Assembly: GCA_025200525.1 (NCBI GenBank)
Contig: CM045762.1
Coordinates: 83,481,893-83,545,892, forward strand
DNA length: 64,000 nucleotides
Reading direction: 5' to 3'
Origin: Camellia lanceoleosa
Lineage: Eukaryota > Streptophyta > Magnoliopsida > Ericales > Theaceae
The position numbers and the translations under genes are program-made. Numbering within the stretch: the first letter of the stretch is position 1; every line of letters starts with the position of its first letter. Under the pieces are notes generated by a model. That model did not search any database, was not told where the DNA came from, and worked only from the letters and a program-made list of their open reading frames with translations. Shown here one piece after another: positions 35,290-46,654 of this stretch.

Positions 35290-36836
35290 CAAAGGGAGTT
35301 GATAAGTTTTCTTTTTTGACAAGTATATATATATTTTTTTAAATATTGAAAGTACTTCTATACTTTGACTGCATAATTATTTGGCATACACATTCAAATT
35401 TATTATTTAATAATATTTATATTTATAAATATAAATATATTATATTTAATTATTAATTATAAATTATAAATTATAAATTTTTAAATAGAGTTGTACATTG
35501 TACGAATTTTAAAACTAATTTTATATGTATAATCATGATTGTTTTATATAATTAGTTATATGATTAATTATAATTTATATGTCCATGGTTATGTTGATAT
35601 ATATATATATATATTATTCTAATAGTCATTTGTGTTTATCCCTCATTGTCCTGAATCCAGATATGCAACTGCAATACATTGGATCTGTCATGAAAAACAA
35701 GTAGAAGAGAAAACAAATGGACCACCCCATCAATAATAAACAACTGGTTTTCCTCCCAAACTCTGGGCTGAAATGGAATACTTTCGTGTGCATCACAACA
35801 TCACATGATAAGAAGACTGTGGACGCGTCAGCATCACCTTTACACTTGTTGCCTCATCATCTTTATCCAATTGAGGGGGAAAAAAACAGCTTGCTTGGTT
35901 GTATTTTTTTAAAAATATTTTATTTTTTTATTTTTATTAAATTTTTTTTAATATTTTAAGTAATTTTTTTATTTTTTAGACATACCTAATATAAATATAT
36001 CTAAAAAGTAAAAAATTGTGAAAAAACCTTTTAAAAATTCACTAAATATCAAAAATATAAAAAAATACGAGAATTCAGTACATTTTTTGTATTTTTATGT
36101 ATTTGTTAAATTTTTAAAATATTTTTTCACAAATTTTTTATTTTTTAGATACATCTAAGTAAGGTACATCTAAAAAAGTAAAAAAAAAAATATATTTAAA
36201 ATTTTAAAAATATTCACTAAAAAAAAAAACACGAAAATCAAAAAATTAAGTTTTCAAAAAACTTAATTCAAAAAATTCAAACCAAACACACTACTAGAAT
36301 TTTTATTTAAATTTCACTTTTATCATTTATCTTTTAATTTAAATTTTTAGACTTCAACTAATATTTTATTGTGATCTTCTCATCACTTTGCGATTTAAAA
36401 CTTCAAATATAAGAGATGTGAAATAAAATTTAAATAGGATCTGAATGGTAAAAGGGATAATTTATTTATTATTATTTTTTTTTTCATTTCAACACTCCTT
36501 AATTGTGCACACATAACCCGCACATGATCATTTTCCATCAAATTTTTTATGACAGTGACAAGATGCCTACATTGACAAACTAAAATCTAATTGTTACAAT
36601 TAAAAATTTAAGAATCAAAATAAAATTTTAGTAAAAATTTAACACCAAAAAAATGTAATTTATTCAAAAAAATACAAATTACAGTCATAATTCCTATTAA
36701 TTTTCTCATGTTAATTTAGTTTTTATATTTCCAATTGCATCAAAATATCTTTAAAATTTTCACATTGTGTTAATCAGATAAATTGACAACACCCCTATAG
36801 ATATTAAATACAAATTAGCGCTAGGCTTCTCACCAG
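35290..36836. other. AT-rich intergenic with a possible foldback
   Basis: No gene. Between about 35890 and 36290, sequences such as ATTTTTTA..TTTTTTAGA occur as inverted copies (around 35940-36060 against 36090-36170), suggesting another AT-rich foldback with uncertain ends. Confidence 0.4.
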
Positions 36837-37092
36837 TTCATAATCGGATTGGAAATGTGGTGTTCGGTCCAATGGGCCTAATTTTAAATCATGTTTCGAT
36901 AATTTGAATAGTTCATATTTTAAGAGTTGTCGAATACATCATTCTTACAAAAAAATTAAGTTGATTGGATAACGACAACTAGGTGTTCGAATCAATTTTC
37001 TATAAAAAATATGAACGGTTCGAATCATTGAAACGAGATTTAAAATTAGGCTCATTGGACTAAATAACACATTTTCAATCCAATTATTAACG
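36837..37092. mobile_element. 256-bp foldback MITE
   Basis: Long inverted arms of ~80 bp: GGATTGGAAATGTG.T.TT.GGTCCAATGGGCC at the left pairs with its complement at 37020-37085, including CCTAATTTTAAAT and the terminal GTT.ATAAT..GGATTGG. Non-coding. Confidence 0.7.
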
Positions 37093-37450
37093 GGAGAAAA
37101 CTCCATCTCTAAAAATTAATAGGCAAATTAATACATTCATTTTTTTTTCAAATGATTGGAGAATGACCTCTAATTTTAAATGATTAATACTCTCCCAATT
37201 GAAACCACCCCTTACAAAATATTTATGGAAGTACTCAAAAAAAAATTTAAAAAAAAAAAAAAAAAATTCCAATTCCACTTGTAAAAGTAGAAGAGGTAAA
37301 ACAGTCATTTTAATCCAAGGGTCCCAAAATCAGTCTTTCCCACTTATTCAAAACCATTTGCTTAACCAGCCACCAAACCTCCTGTAAAACAGCTACCACC
37401 GCCTATCCTTTCATTTCACATCTAGAGATTTACAATTATGTTTGCGTCTT

Positions 37451-37458
37451 TATATATA
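37451..37458 (+). promoter_or_regulatory. TATA box of DUF3774 gene
   Basis: TATATATA about 115 bases upstream of the ATG at 37566, leaving room for a leader of ~80 bases that ends in a GAAGAAGAAG tract. Confidence 0.6.
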
Positions 37459-37565
37459 CACCAACCCAGATTGCAAGTCCATCATCAAACCCAAAATTAT
37501 TCATAAACCTCTCATATCTGCCACTGAAAGATTAGTAAATTTAAAGAAAGAAGAAGAAGAAAAAG

Positions 37566-37829
37566 ATGAGTTCGGCAAGCAGAGCTTGGATTGTAGCAGT
37601 GAGTGTTGGAGCTGTGAAGGCACTCAAAGATCAGGGGTCCTGTACATGGAACTACACCATGAGATCGATACACCAGCACGCCAAGAACAATCTCAGATCA
37701 TACTCTCAGGCCAAGAAACTCTCTCCCTCGTCCTCCGCCGTTCTTTTGAGTAAAGTGAGGGAAGAGCAGGAAAATCAATCGGAGGAGTCTACGAGAAAAT
37801 TCGTGTGCTTATTAGATGTACTAGTTTGA
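37566..37829 (+). CDS. Wound-responsive family protein (DUF3774)
   Basis: Small single-exon plant gene of 87 codons from ATG 37566. The N-terminal two-thirds match what I know of the wound-responsive DUF3774 family: MSSASRAWIVAVSVGAVKAL, then KDQ, WNY, MRSIHQHAKNN, SYSQAKKLS, and SEES near the end. Members are usually 80-95 residues; many are induced by wounding, hypoxia or other stress, and their biochemical role is unknown. The C-terminus is odd: after SEES it reads TRKFVCLLDVLV instead of the conserved tail that usually ends YLSCWGPN, and no simple one-base shift restores that. It may be a diverged or decaying copy. A Tat retrotransposon starts about 320 bases downstream and could affect its expression. 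Confidence 0.85.
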   Translation: MSSASRAWIVAVSVGAVKALKDQGSCTWNYTMRSIHQHAKNNLRSYSQAKKLSPSSSAVLLSKVREEQENQSEESTRKFVCLLDVLV

Positions 37830-38142
37830 GAAATTTGTTCTGAAAAATGTTACGGATATTAATTTATTTATTACCAATTTTATTAACACACTCACAAGTT
37901 GATATAATTCTAATGTGGATAATTGATCTTATCACGTGAGTGTGTTATCGGAAGAAGAACAAGATGACTGCATATTGTATAGTCTAAAGGCTGCTGCATT
38001 ATAATGGAAAAAATCAAATTTTAATCCGACATTAGATGACTGAAAATTTAGAAATCAAATGACACTTTTTGTTTGCACTAATTTTAATGTTATCAAATTA
38101 TAAAAATAAAAATCTATAAACAATGTAAATTTTGATTTGTTG
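37830..38142 (+). other. 3' flank of DUF3774 gene
   Basis: Non-coding, AT-rich. 37984-38140 resembles 16163-16350. The sequence is interrupted at 38148 by the Tat element and continues at 48832. Confidence 0.6.
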
Positions 38143-38147
38143 AATTA

Positions 38148-38695
38148 TGATGATACTACTTGTCCCTGATGGACGAGTCAACTGATCCACACCCCCTAAC
38201 ACCGTTGTCTGGTCACTGGGTTCAGTGAGATACCTGCACAAAAGTTCAACGGGGAGCGGGAGTATCCCTGTGAACCCTCAGACGAGCTAGTTAGAAGAAA
38301 AAGATTAATGGTGTGTAGAAAATAGAGTAATGATAGGGAACTTAGCTTTCTTTTTGTCTTAGACACCTTCTTATATCATTTGTTCATTATTTTCTTGTTT
38401 ACTCAGGCCTGTCATGTTGGCCGAAAGTTTATGCTCTAACTTGCCTTGTTCATGGTGAGGCTGTTCTATTCCGACGTAAAGGGATTATCGCATTAAATGC
38501 TGCAGGAGACCTCATTAATGGCTGATGTGTGGTGCAATAACTCTGCAAGACCTTTGTCTGCTTATGTGGCTGGTTCTCCCCTTGACAAGTGTTTAGATGC
38601 CATTGGTTCTTGGTGCAACGTTGGGCTTTAGTATTTGAACCGTGTATTGGGCTCTAAGTGGTGGGCCAAAAACCTCTATGGGCCCACCTATGTCA
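38148..38695 (-). repeat. 3' LTR of Tat element 1
   Basis: Left LTR, pairs with 48263-48826. A purine tract follows at 38696-38712 (minus strand GGGAATGGGGGACTAT). Confidence 0.94.
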
Positions 38696-38765
38696 ATAGT
38701 CCCCCATTCCCAAGTGCAGCTTCAGTTCAACGAAGGAAATAAGGAAGAAGACAGGGATTGTGGGT

Positions 38766-39262
38766 GGCCGAGTGAGAGAAGGCTGACTAGGAGGGTGACC
38801 GAGCGAGAAGACCAACTGGGAGGAGGGTCGACTGCAAAACGTGACCGAGCAAGAAGACTGATTGAAAGGAGGGCCGACCGTAAAGGGTGACCGAGCAAGA
38901 AGACCGACTGGGAGAAGGGCCGACCGCAAAGGGTGACCGAGCGAGAAGACCGACTGAAAGGAGGGCCGACTACAAAGAGTGGCCGAGTGAGAAGACCGAC
39001 TGGGAGAAGGGCTGACCGCAAAGGGTGGCCGAGCAAGAAGACCAACTAGATAGAGGGTCGACCGCAAAGGGTGACCAAACGAGAAGATCGACTAGGAGGA
39101 GGGCTGACCGCAACGGGTGGCCGAGCGAGAAAACTAACTGGGAGGAGGGCCGACCGCAAAGCGTGACCGAGCGAGAAGACCGACTGAAAGGAGGGCCAAC
39201 CGCAAAGGGTGGTCGAGCAAGAAGATTGTCTGAGAAGAGGGCCGACTGCAAAGGGTGACCGA
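38766..39262. repeat. 46-bp tandem repeat, about 11 copies
   Basis: Units of GACCGAGCGAGAAGACCGAC + TGGGAGGAGGGCCGACCGCAAAGGGTG, with starts at 38889, 38935, 38981, 39027 and onward at 46-bp steps. Because 46 is not a multiple of three, all frames read through as repetitive peptides; these are not genes. Tandem arrays between antisense ORF and 3' LTR are common in Tat elements. Confidence 0.93.
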
Positions 39263-39678
39263 CGGAGAAAATGGGGGTGCGCGGGGCTCGAGGAGCGGCG
39301 GGGCACGTGGTGGTGTGAAGTGGAATAGACAGGGAAGGGGAAAAGAGTAGTGGATCGTGGTCGTACACGTGGCATAATCCTGTAATGAGGGAGAGGATGT
39401 GTTAGCAGGAAGCGAAGGGGTAGGCTAATATAGGGTGTCGAAAAGGCGGGGGCGGAAGTTTTCAAAAATTTTCAAACTGTCGATCCTTGGAATATAGGCA
39501 GACCGTGGACATTTGGAGTTATTCGTTTTACTTACCTTGTCACGAAAAACCAACACATCCTAGAGCTGCACTCGTTTGTTTCGTGTGACACGCCGCTACG
39601 ACACTTTGCGAACTTCCTCGTGCTAGCATTCAAAGCGATACACAGACACGTAGAAGAGATGACTCAAGATGAAGTGCA

Positions 39679-41922
39679 TTGGGAGAGGACGACGCAATAG
39701 GGTTGGCTAAACAATACAGAGTAGAGAAGAGGGAGGAAATGGGGGTTGGACAAGCGGTGCGGGCTCGCCCAGCGATGATGATCGTAACTGCTAGGCCGAT
39801 TAGTCAAGTGGAACCAGACCACTGGCACACCAAGGCCGACAAGTCTACGTTCATGGCGGAAGAGTTGGAGGAGGTACGAAGGAAGTACCAAATTTCGGCA
39901 GAGATAGAGCTGAGGTTGTCTACGTCTAAGGAGAGGGCGTCGGATGCACGACCGATGGAATTCACGCCTTACGAAGAGGCATTGCGGGGGGGCTGAGGCT
40001 GCCGCTCCCCCAAGTAGTGGTGGACGTATTGAATCGACTGGAGGTGGCGCCAGGGCAGTTGATGCCTAACGCATGGAAGATACTAATGGCCTGCGCGGTT
40101 GTATGGCCACAGGTGACCGGGGGGGCGACTATGACCGTGGAGGAATTCTTCTCCTGTTATAAGGCCTCTGGTCAACAGGAAACGTGGGTGACCTTGCAGG
40201 AGGTGGCAAGCCGTGGTCTAGTGGCAGGCTTGCCATCTTCAGTGAAGGGGTGGAGGCCGAGATGGTTCTATGTATCGGCGAACGGTGGGAGAGGGGTTCG
40301 CACAATGTAAAAAGTCCCCACAAAGTCAGTAAAGCCAAGGCTAGATGCAGAGGCTGAGAACAAGGTGAAGAGGATGAAAGAGTGGAGGGAAAAAGAGGGG
40401 GCGAAGTGGGATGACTTGATCCAACCTTCAACCCTATTTACCTTGAGCCTGGGGCCGTAGCTGACGGGGGAGGATTCAACACAGGAGAAGTTAGAGGCAA
40501 GGAGGAAGGCGGAGGAGGCGAAAAAGCGGAGAGCGTTTGCCAAAGCGGACAGGTATAAAGAGACAAAGTTTGGACCTGCGCCTAAACTGGTGATAAAGGA
40601 GTGGGTCTGACCGCATTCCAAACCGTTAGGAGACAAAGACCTAACTGACTTTGCCCCACTGTCGCCCCCAGTAGACCTACTGAAAGAGATGGGCAAACAG
40701 GAGGTGGAGGCAGTGTTAAAGAAAATGAAGAAAAAGAGGGCGACGACAGAGGGGAGTAAGGACATTCCTATTTTGAAGAAGATGAAGGAGGGGAGGACGG
40801 AGGACGCTCCAGAAAGGGAGACTGCCCTAGTGGCGAAAGAAGACATGGGCCCAAGTGCCCAAGTGCTGAAGGAAGACATGGGCTCAAGTGCCCAAACGAT
40901 GGCGGCGGTGGGGCCTGTGGTAGAAGTATCTCCCAGTCCTAGTGAAGGAAAGACTGGGCTTAGCAAACCAGAGACGAGTGCCGCGTTGAAGACCGCCATG
41001 TAGCACGCGCGCACGCTGGCAGGTTGCTTGGTAGAAGAAGATGGGGGAAGCCAGGGTTGCTGCCGACTATCTCGTTGGAGTAGTGGAGGATGCGGTCGTG
41101 CGATTGATGGCACAACTGACAGAGGTTGACCTCTTGAGAGGGTTTTGCTCAGCGCAGATGGAGGCGACGACCCTAGCGGCTGCCCTGATGAATAAGACAA
41201 CGCGTGCGAGGATGGAGGGAGAGCCGCTAAAGGCACAGCTGGAAGAAGTGAAGGCGCAACTGTAAAATTTAAGGGCGGAGACAGCAGGCTGGAGGAAAGA
41301 CGCGTGGAGTGCGTGTACCAAGGGGCTGGAGTATGCTCAGAGGGCAAGAAAGATGGAGGTACTGGCGGTGGTGTAGAACTACTTAACAGATCGTGCTGCC
41401 GCCGAGCTCACCTAGACCAGATCAGAGCTGGAAGTGGTGCGCCACAAGGCGGTATCGTTGGAGTTTGAGTTGGCGGGCGAGCAGAAGAGGGTAGGAAAAA
41501 TCCAGGAGGCCTGCACCACTGCTAAGGAAATGTTGGAGGAAGCCCTGGTTAACAACGAAGAGTTGCGGGACCAGGCGATTAAAGAGAAAGAAGAGGTAGA
41601 TGGGCGAATTGCAGACTTGGAGAAGGCCTTGGTGGAAGGGAGGGCCAAATTGGCATCTAAGAGGGCGGTGTACCCCAACTTATGCGTGGCGGCCGTAGAG
41701 CAATTCAAGGGGTCCACCGAATTCCAGATGGCCATTGATATCGCTGTCGCCAAGAGCTTGGCAAAGAAGGGGGAGGTGGGGGCTGGGCCGTTGGGAGCGG
41801 CCGTTGGAGGTAGGAGCGAAGAAGAAGTGATTAAAAGCTTCCAGCAGTCAGACTTCTACAAGCACGAGATGAACCAATACTGGGACAGTGGCTGGATGAG
41901 CTTCAAGTATAAGGCACAATAG
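39679..41922 (+). pseudogene. Antisense ORF of Tat element 1 (Transposase_28-like, broken)
   Basis: Runs against gag-pol. The N-terminal part resembles the plant 'putative gypsy type transposon' (Transposase_28) family: MEFTPYEEALRGG, then LRLPLPQVVVDVLNRLEVAPGQL, PNAWKILMACAVVW, and GLVAGLPSSVKGW....FYV. A one-base change in a G run near 39990 shifts the frame between the first two blocks. The middle is charged and repetitive (a near-duplicate LKEDMGSSAQ). The last 160 residues (41434-41922) form a coiled coil ending FYKHEMNQYWDSGWMSF, another feature I associate with these ORFs. There are stops at 40310, 40458 and others. The role of such antisense ORFs is unknown. The exact start is uncertain (39778 is a possible ATG). 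Confidence 0.75.
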
Positions 41923-42755
41923 CTATTCCCAGGCGTGGACTTCAGTCTCGTGAAGGTAGGGGAAGACGACGTTGCCCAGACCTCCTTGGACGAGGGGATT
42001 GAGTAGGAAGATCTCGCCTCTAGGGAGGGGGATTGATCTTTGTAACTAAATGTAAAAATTTTGTTTTTGTTTGTTTTGTTTTTTATGCATGTAATTTCTG
42101 CAACGAAGTGTATGAAAGTGTAAGTTGGTTAATAAAACGATGAGTTCTTTTATTTATTGTTGTTGTTATTTCTTTGATTTGTAAATTTTGAATGGTGAAA
42201 ATGGCTGAGTAGAATTGGATAAAAAATGGGTGAGAAAAATTTGGGAATATGAAACTTGTAAGTAAACTATGATGTAAAAATGGTAAAAATGGGCAATCAG
42301 GCTAACTTATATGTTCAAATTTGGGAATTTGAAATTCGGTAAGTAAACTGTGATGCAAAAATGTGAAAAATGGGCAAACAGGCTAACTTGTATAAATAGA
42401 AAAAAATGGATGATTATGCTCTGGGATTTTAACGAAGTCAGGACGAGATTTGGAGGGCTCAGTCTGGCTGAGCTCTTCGTACTCAGTCTGGCTGAGGCTT
42501 TAGGTAAAGAGTTGTTATTGAAATGTAACACAAATAATGGAGATGTCAAATTGTTGTCATTTAAAGCACAGCCTGTTGATCACAAGTTTACACCATGTAT
42601 GGAAAGGGCAAAAATGAACAAGTGTGCAGATCATCGAAAAGAATATACAACAATCGAACAATACAAAAATAGAAGACGCCATTTTACTAGGAATAATGCT
42701 TCAAGTACTCGACGTTCCATGGATGGGGGAGGTCTCTACCTTCCATATCTTGGAG
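41923..42755. other. Non-coding gap between antisense ORF and integrase
   Basis: AT-rich, no gene. An ~80-bp imperfect tandem duplication lies at 42241-42395 (TTGGGAAT.TGAAA.T.GTAAGTAAACT.TGATG.AAAAATG). Confidence 0.6.
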
Positions 42756-45700
42756 TCAGTAAGTGCCCGGGCGAGGTTTGGCCTTGACAACATAAGGTCC
42801 TTTCCATTTGGCTGCTAGCTTGCCCTCAGTGGGATTTTTCGTGGCAAGGGTTGTTTCGCACAAGACTAGGTCCCCAACTGCGAACTCTTTTGGTCGGAGT
42901 TTACGGTTATATTGCGTTCTCATTTTCTGCTGATATGACGCCCGTCTGACAGCAGTTGTCTCTCGGAGCTCTTTAATCAGGTCCAAGTCAGCCCGATGCA
43001 ATTCTTCGGTTAGTTTTGGATTCGGGTGCAAAAGCCTCGGGGCCAGCAGGTCGATTTCCACTGAGATAACCGCCTCAGCGCCGTATGTTAGGCAGAAAAG
43101 GGTCTCCCTAGTAGGGGTTCGGGCGGTAGTTCAATAAGCCCAGAGTATGTTTGGTAGCTCCTCAGCCCAGAGTCCTTTAGCGGCTTCCAACTTAGTTTTG
43201 ATGATCTTCAGGGAGGAGGGGGCGATTGGTGACTTCGACTTGCCCATTGGCTTAGGGATGACTTGAGAAATATAAACATGATTTAATGTGGAGCTCCGCA
43301 CAGAATTTCCTGAACTTCGCATTATCGAATTGTTTGCCATTGTCTGAGACGATGGCTTAGGGGATTCCAAATCAGCATACAATCGACTGCCAGATGAATC
43401 TGGTTGTGTTCCGCTCAGTGATTGTAGCGAGGGGTTCCGTTTCCACCTATTTAGTGAAGTAGTCAATGGCAACTACAGCGAACTTGGTTTGGCCCCTACC
43501 GATGGGCAATGGACTGACTAAGTCGATGCCTCACTTGGCGAAAGGGTAGGGACTGCAGAGTGTAATCAGTTCTGTCGGTGAAGCATGAGAGATGTTGGCA
43601 AAGTGCTGGCATTTATCACACTTAAGCACAAATTTGGTGGCATCTTGATTGAGAATAGGCCAGAAGTAGCCAGTGCGAAGGATTTTATGAGCCAGTGACC
43701 TGGCACTTGAATGATTACCACATATGCCCTCATGGACTTCCCTTATCACATAGGTCGCTTGAGCAGGACTGAGACACCTGAGGTATGAGCGTGAGAATTT
43801 GCGTTTGTACAGTAAGCTGCTGATAAAGATGTAATTGGACGACCGGGATCTAACCTTGGCGACTTGTTGTTTATTGTTTGGCAACTCCCTACTTGTCAAA
43901 AATAGAAGGATGTCTGCAGCCCATGGGATGGGTTCGTTTTGGAGAAAGTGAATCTCCTGCTGGTTTGGCGAAGTAGCTGAATGGGCCAGGTATTCAAGGC
44001 GGACGCCATGGCTGAGGTCTAACTGGTCAGCCGAGGCTAATTGGGCTATTTCGTCTGCCTTGGAGTTTTCTGACCGAGGGATGTGTTTGATATGGAAAAT
44101 ATTGAAAAGGCGAACAAGAGGGAGTACAATGTCCCTGTAGGCTCACATCGTGTCTTCCTTCGCATCAAATTCCCTCGTAATTTGCCCGACGATCAATTGG
44201 GAATCACTGAACACTTGGATATGGCTTACACCAATGTCTCTGGCTAGGCGAAGACCTGCTATCAAGGCCTCATATTCGGCTTCATTATTGCTCGTGTCGA
44301 ACAGGAAACGGAGGGCACACTTGAAATAACCGTCCTCGGGAGCGGTGAGGATGAGACCAGCCCCACTGCCTTCTTTGCTGGATGATCCATCGACATTGAG
44401 GGTCCAGGAATAGGGGTCTTCTGTCTCACTGTTGAATTGCGTTGGCGGAGGGGGTGCAGTTGGAGTGGGATTGGTGAATTCCAAGATAAAATCGACGACG
44501 GCCTGTCCTTTGATCGCTATTCGAGGTCGGTAAGAGATTTCAAATTGGCTGAGCTCGATGGACCATTGCATGAGTCTGTCGGACAACTCTGGCTGTTGCA
44601 TGACCTTCTTCAAAGGCTGATCAGTGAGAACCATTATGGAGTGAGCTTGGAAATAAGGTCAGAGTCGTCTTGAGGCTATGACCAAGGCAAGGGCCATTTT
44701 TTTCCAGCAGAGGATAGTTTTGTTCTGCCTCCTTAAGAGCGCGGCTAATCTAATAAACCGAACACTGTACTTAGCTGTCTTTCCTGATGAGGGCTGCACT
44801 AACTGCGGTGTTTGATGCAGCTAAGTAGAGGAAGAGGGTTTCACCTGAGAGAGTAGAGGGGGTTGGCCATGCACTGCTTTAGTTGTTGAAAGGCCTCCTC
44901 GTATTTGGTGGTCCACTCAAAAGCCTGTCGGAGGACTTTAAAAAAGGGAAGACACTTGTCTGTTGCACGGGAAATAAAACAGTTGAGGGTGGCGACTCTG
45001 CCGGTAAGCCGTTGAACCTCTTTGACTGTTCTAGGAGACCGCATTTCTATTAGGGCCTTAATCTTTTCAGGGTTGGCCTCGATGCCCCGTTGACTGACCA
45101 TGAAGCCCAAGAACTTTCCAAATTCTACGCCGAAGGCACACTTCTCCGGATTCAGCTTCATTTGATACTTGCGTAGGATTTTGAAGGTTTCTCGCGGGTC
45201 TACCAAATGATCAGAGCAGAGTCTGCTCTTAATAAACATGTCATCGACATAGACTTCTATGTTCCGGCCTATCTAGTGGTGAAAGACGGCATTGACCAAA
45301 CGTTGGTCAGTTGCTCCGACATTTTTCATTCTGAACGGCATAACATGATATTGGTAAGTTCCTCTGTCTGTGATGAAGGAGGTGTGTTCCTGGTCAGCCG
45401 AGTGCATTAGAATTTGATTGTAGCCGGAAAAGGCGTCCATGAAACTAAGCATCTGATGTCCGACAATGGCATCGACAAGTAGGTCTATCTAGAGGAGGGG
45501 ATAACTATCTTTGGGGTAAGCTCGATTAAGGTCGGAGTAGTCGACGCAGAGTCGCCATTTACCGTTATTTTTATGGACTAGGACTATATTTTATAGCTAT
45601 CTAGGATAGTTTACATTCTTGATGAACTGTGCCTTCAGTAGTTTGTCCACCTTAGAGGCAATGAACTAAGGGCATTGCATTCCGAGTGGAAGATACGTTG

Positions 45701-46378
45701 TTTCTGGTGGAAAGGTCAGAAGTGGGGCTCGATATTGAGATGATGAGTGATAAAAGAAGGATTGATGCCTGGCATGTTAGAATGGGTCCAGGCAAAGACA
45801 TCATTGTGCTCGGTTAGAAAGGCTGTGAGGTCGGCCTTGGCTTGAGGGAATAGTCAGCTGCCGATCCTGGTTGTTTTTGTTGAGTTGGTAGGATCGACGA
45901 GGACTTTGACAAGTTCTTCCACTGGTTCCCTTCTGACTAACTCATCTTCATCTCTGACGTTGAGTCCTTCGATGATCATAGCCTTCTTCAGCTTGACCTC
46001 TTTGAGTGAAGCGACGTAGTATTCTCTAGCCACCGTCTGCTCTCCCCTCACGGTACCGACCCTAAGGTCGGTGGGAAATTTCATGGCCAGATGGTATGTG
46101 CATGTGACAGCTTGAAAGGCGTTAAGGGCTGTGCGGCCGAGGATTATGTTATAAGCAGAAGGAGAATCGACGACAAGAAAAGTAAGTAACTTGGTGGTCT
46201 GCCGTGGATACTCTCCAATGGTAATGGAAAGATTGATGGAACCTATGGAGGTCACCCGATCCCCCATGAAGCCGACCAACAGGGTCTGGAGAGGGTAAAA
46301 TTTTTCTTCTCCGACCTTGAGCTGGCGATAGGTATTTAGGAAGATGATGTCTGAAGAGCTGCCGTTGTCAACAAGCAC
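42756..46378 (-). pseudogene. Pol of Tat element 1 (protease, RT, two RNase H domains, integrase), broken
   Basis: Protease at 46378-45854 has LVDNGSSSDIIF and ends with AREYYVAS. RT (about 45700-45100) is heavily frameshifted; the C-terminal part NPEKCAFGVEFGKFLGFMVSQRGIEANPEKI is readable at 45239-44841. The first RNase H is decayed. The second RNase H (44634-44143) is clear: TLNVDGSSSKEGSGAGLIL, NNEAEYEALIAGL, FSDSQLIVGQI. Integrase has the HHCC finger (VHEGICGNH...CDKCQHFA, 43760-43610) and pieces of the catalytic core split by frameshifts (43530-43200). The end is KWKGPYVVKAK (about 42810). No chromodomain. Not functional as it stands. Confidence 0.88.
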
Positions 46379-46654
46379 CCGTCTGACTTTGTAATTGGAC
46401 AGGAGAGCAGAGATGACGAAGGGGTCATCGTGGGGGTAACAGACGCCTGTACAGTCGGCCTCCGTAAAGGCAATAGGTTCAATCTACTGTTTGGGGTGTT
46501 TGAAGAGGCGATCCAATGTCGCGACTTCCTTGTCGAAGCCCTGTTTGATTTTTTTGAGTTCGGCTCGCTGGGCCAAGCAAGATGGTCCTCCGCATGCAAG
46601 CCCGTCAGCGATGACTCTGATCTCTCCAACCGGGAGAGCAGGGTTGCCTTGTGT

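Noticed and set aside
38693..39465. Minus-strand frames of 107-139 codons
   Set aside because: Repeated peptides (RPPFAVGPPFSRSS) made by the 46-bp tandem array, which reads through in all frames.
40268..41347. 359-codon minus-strand frame
   Set aside because: Shadow of the antisense ORF: Ser/Pro/Leu-rich, low complexity, no domain, while the plus strand shows recognisable domain blocks.
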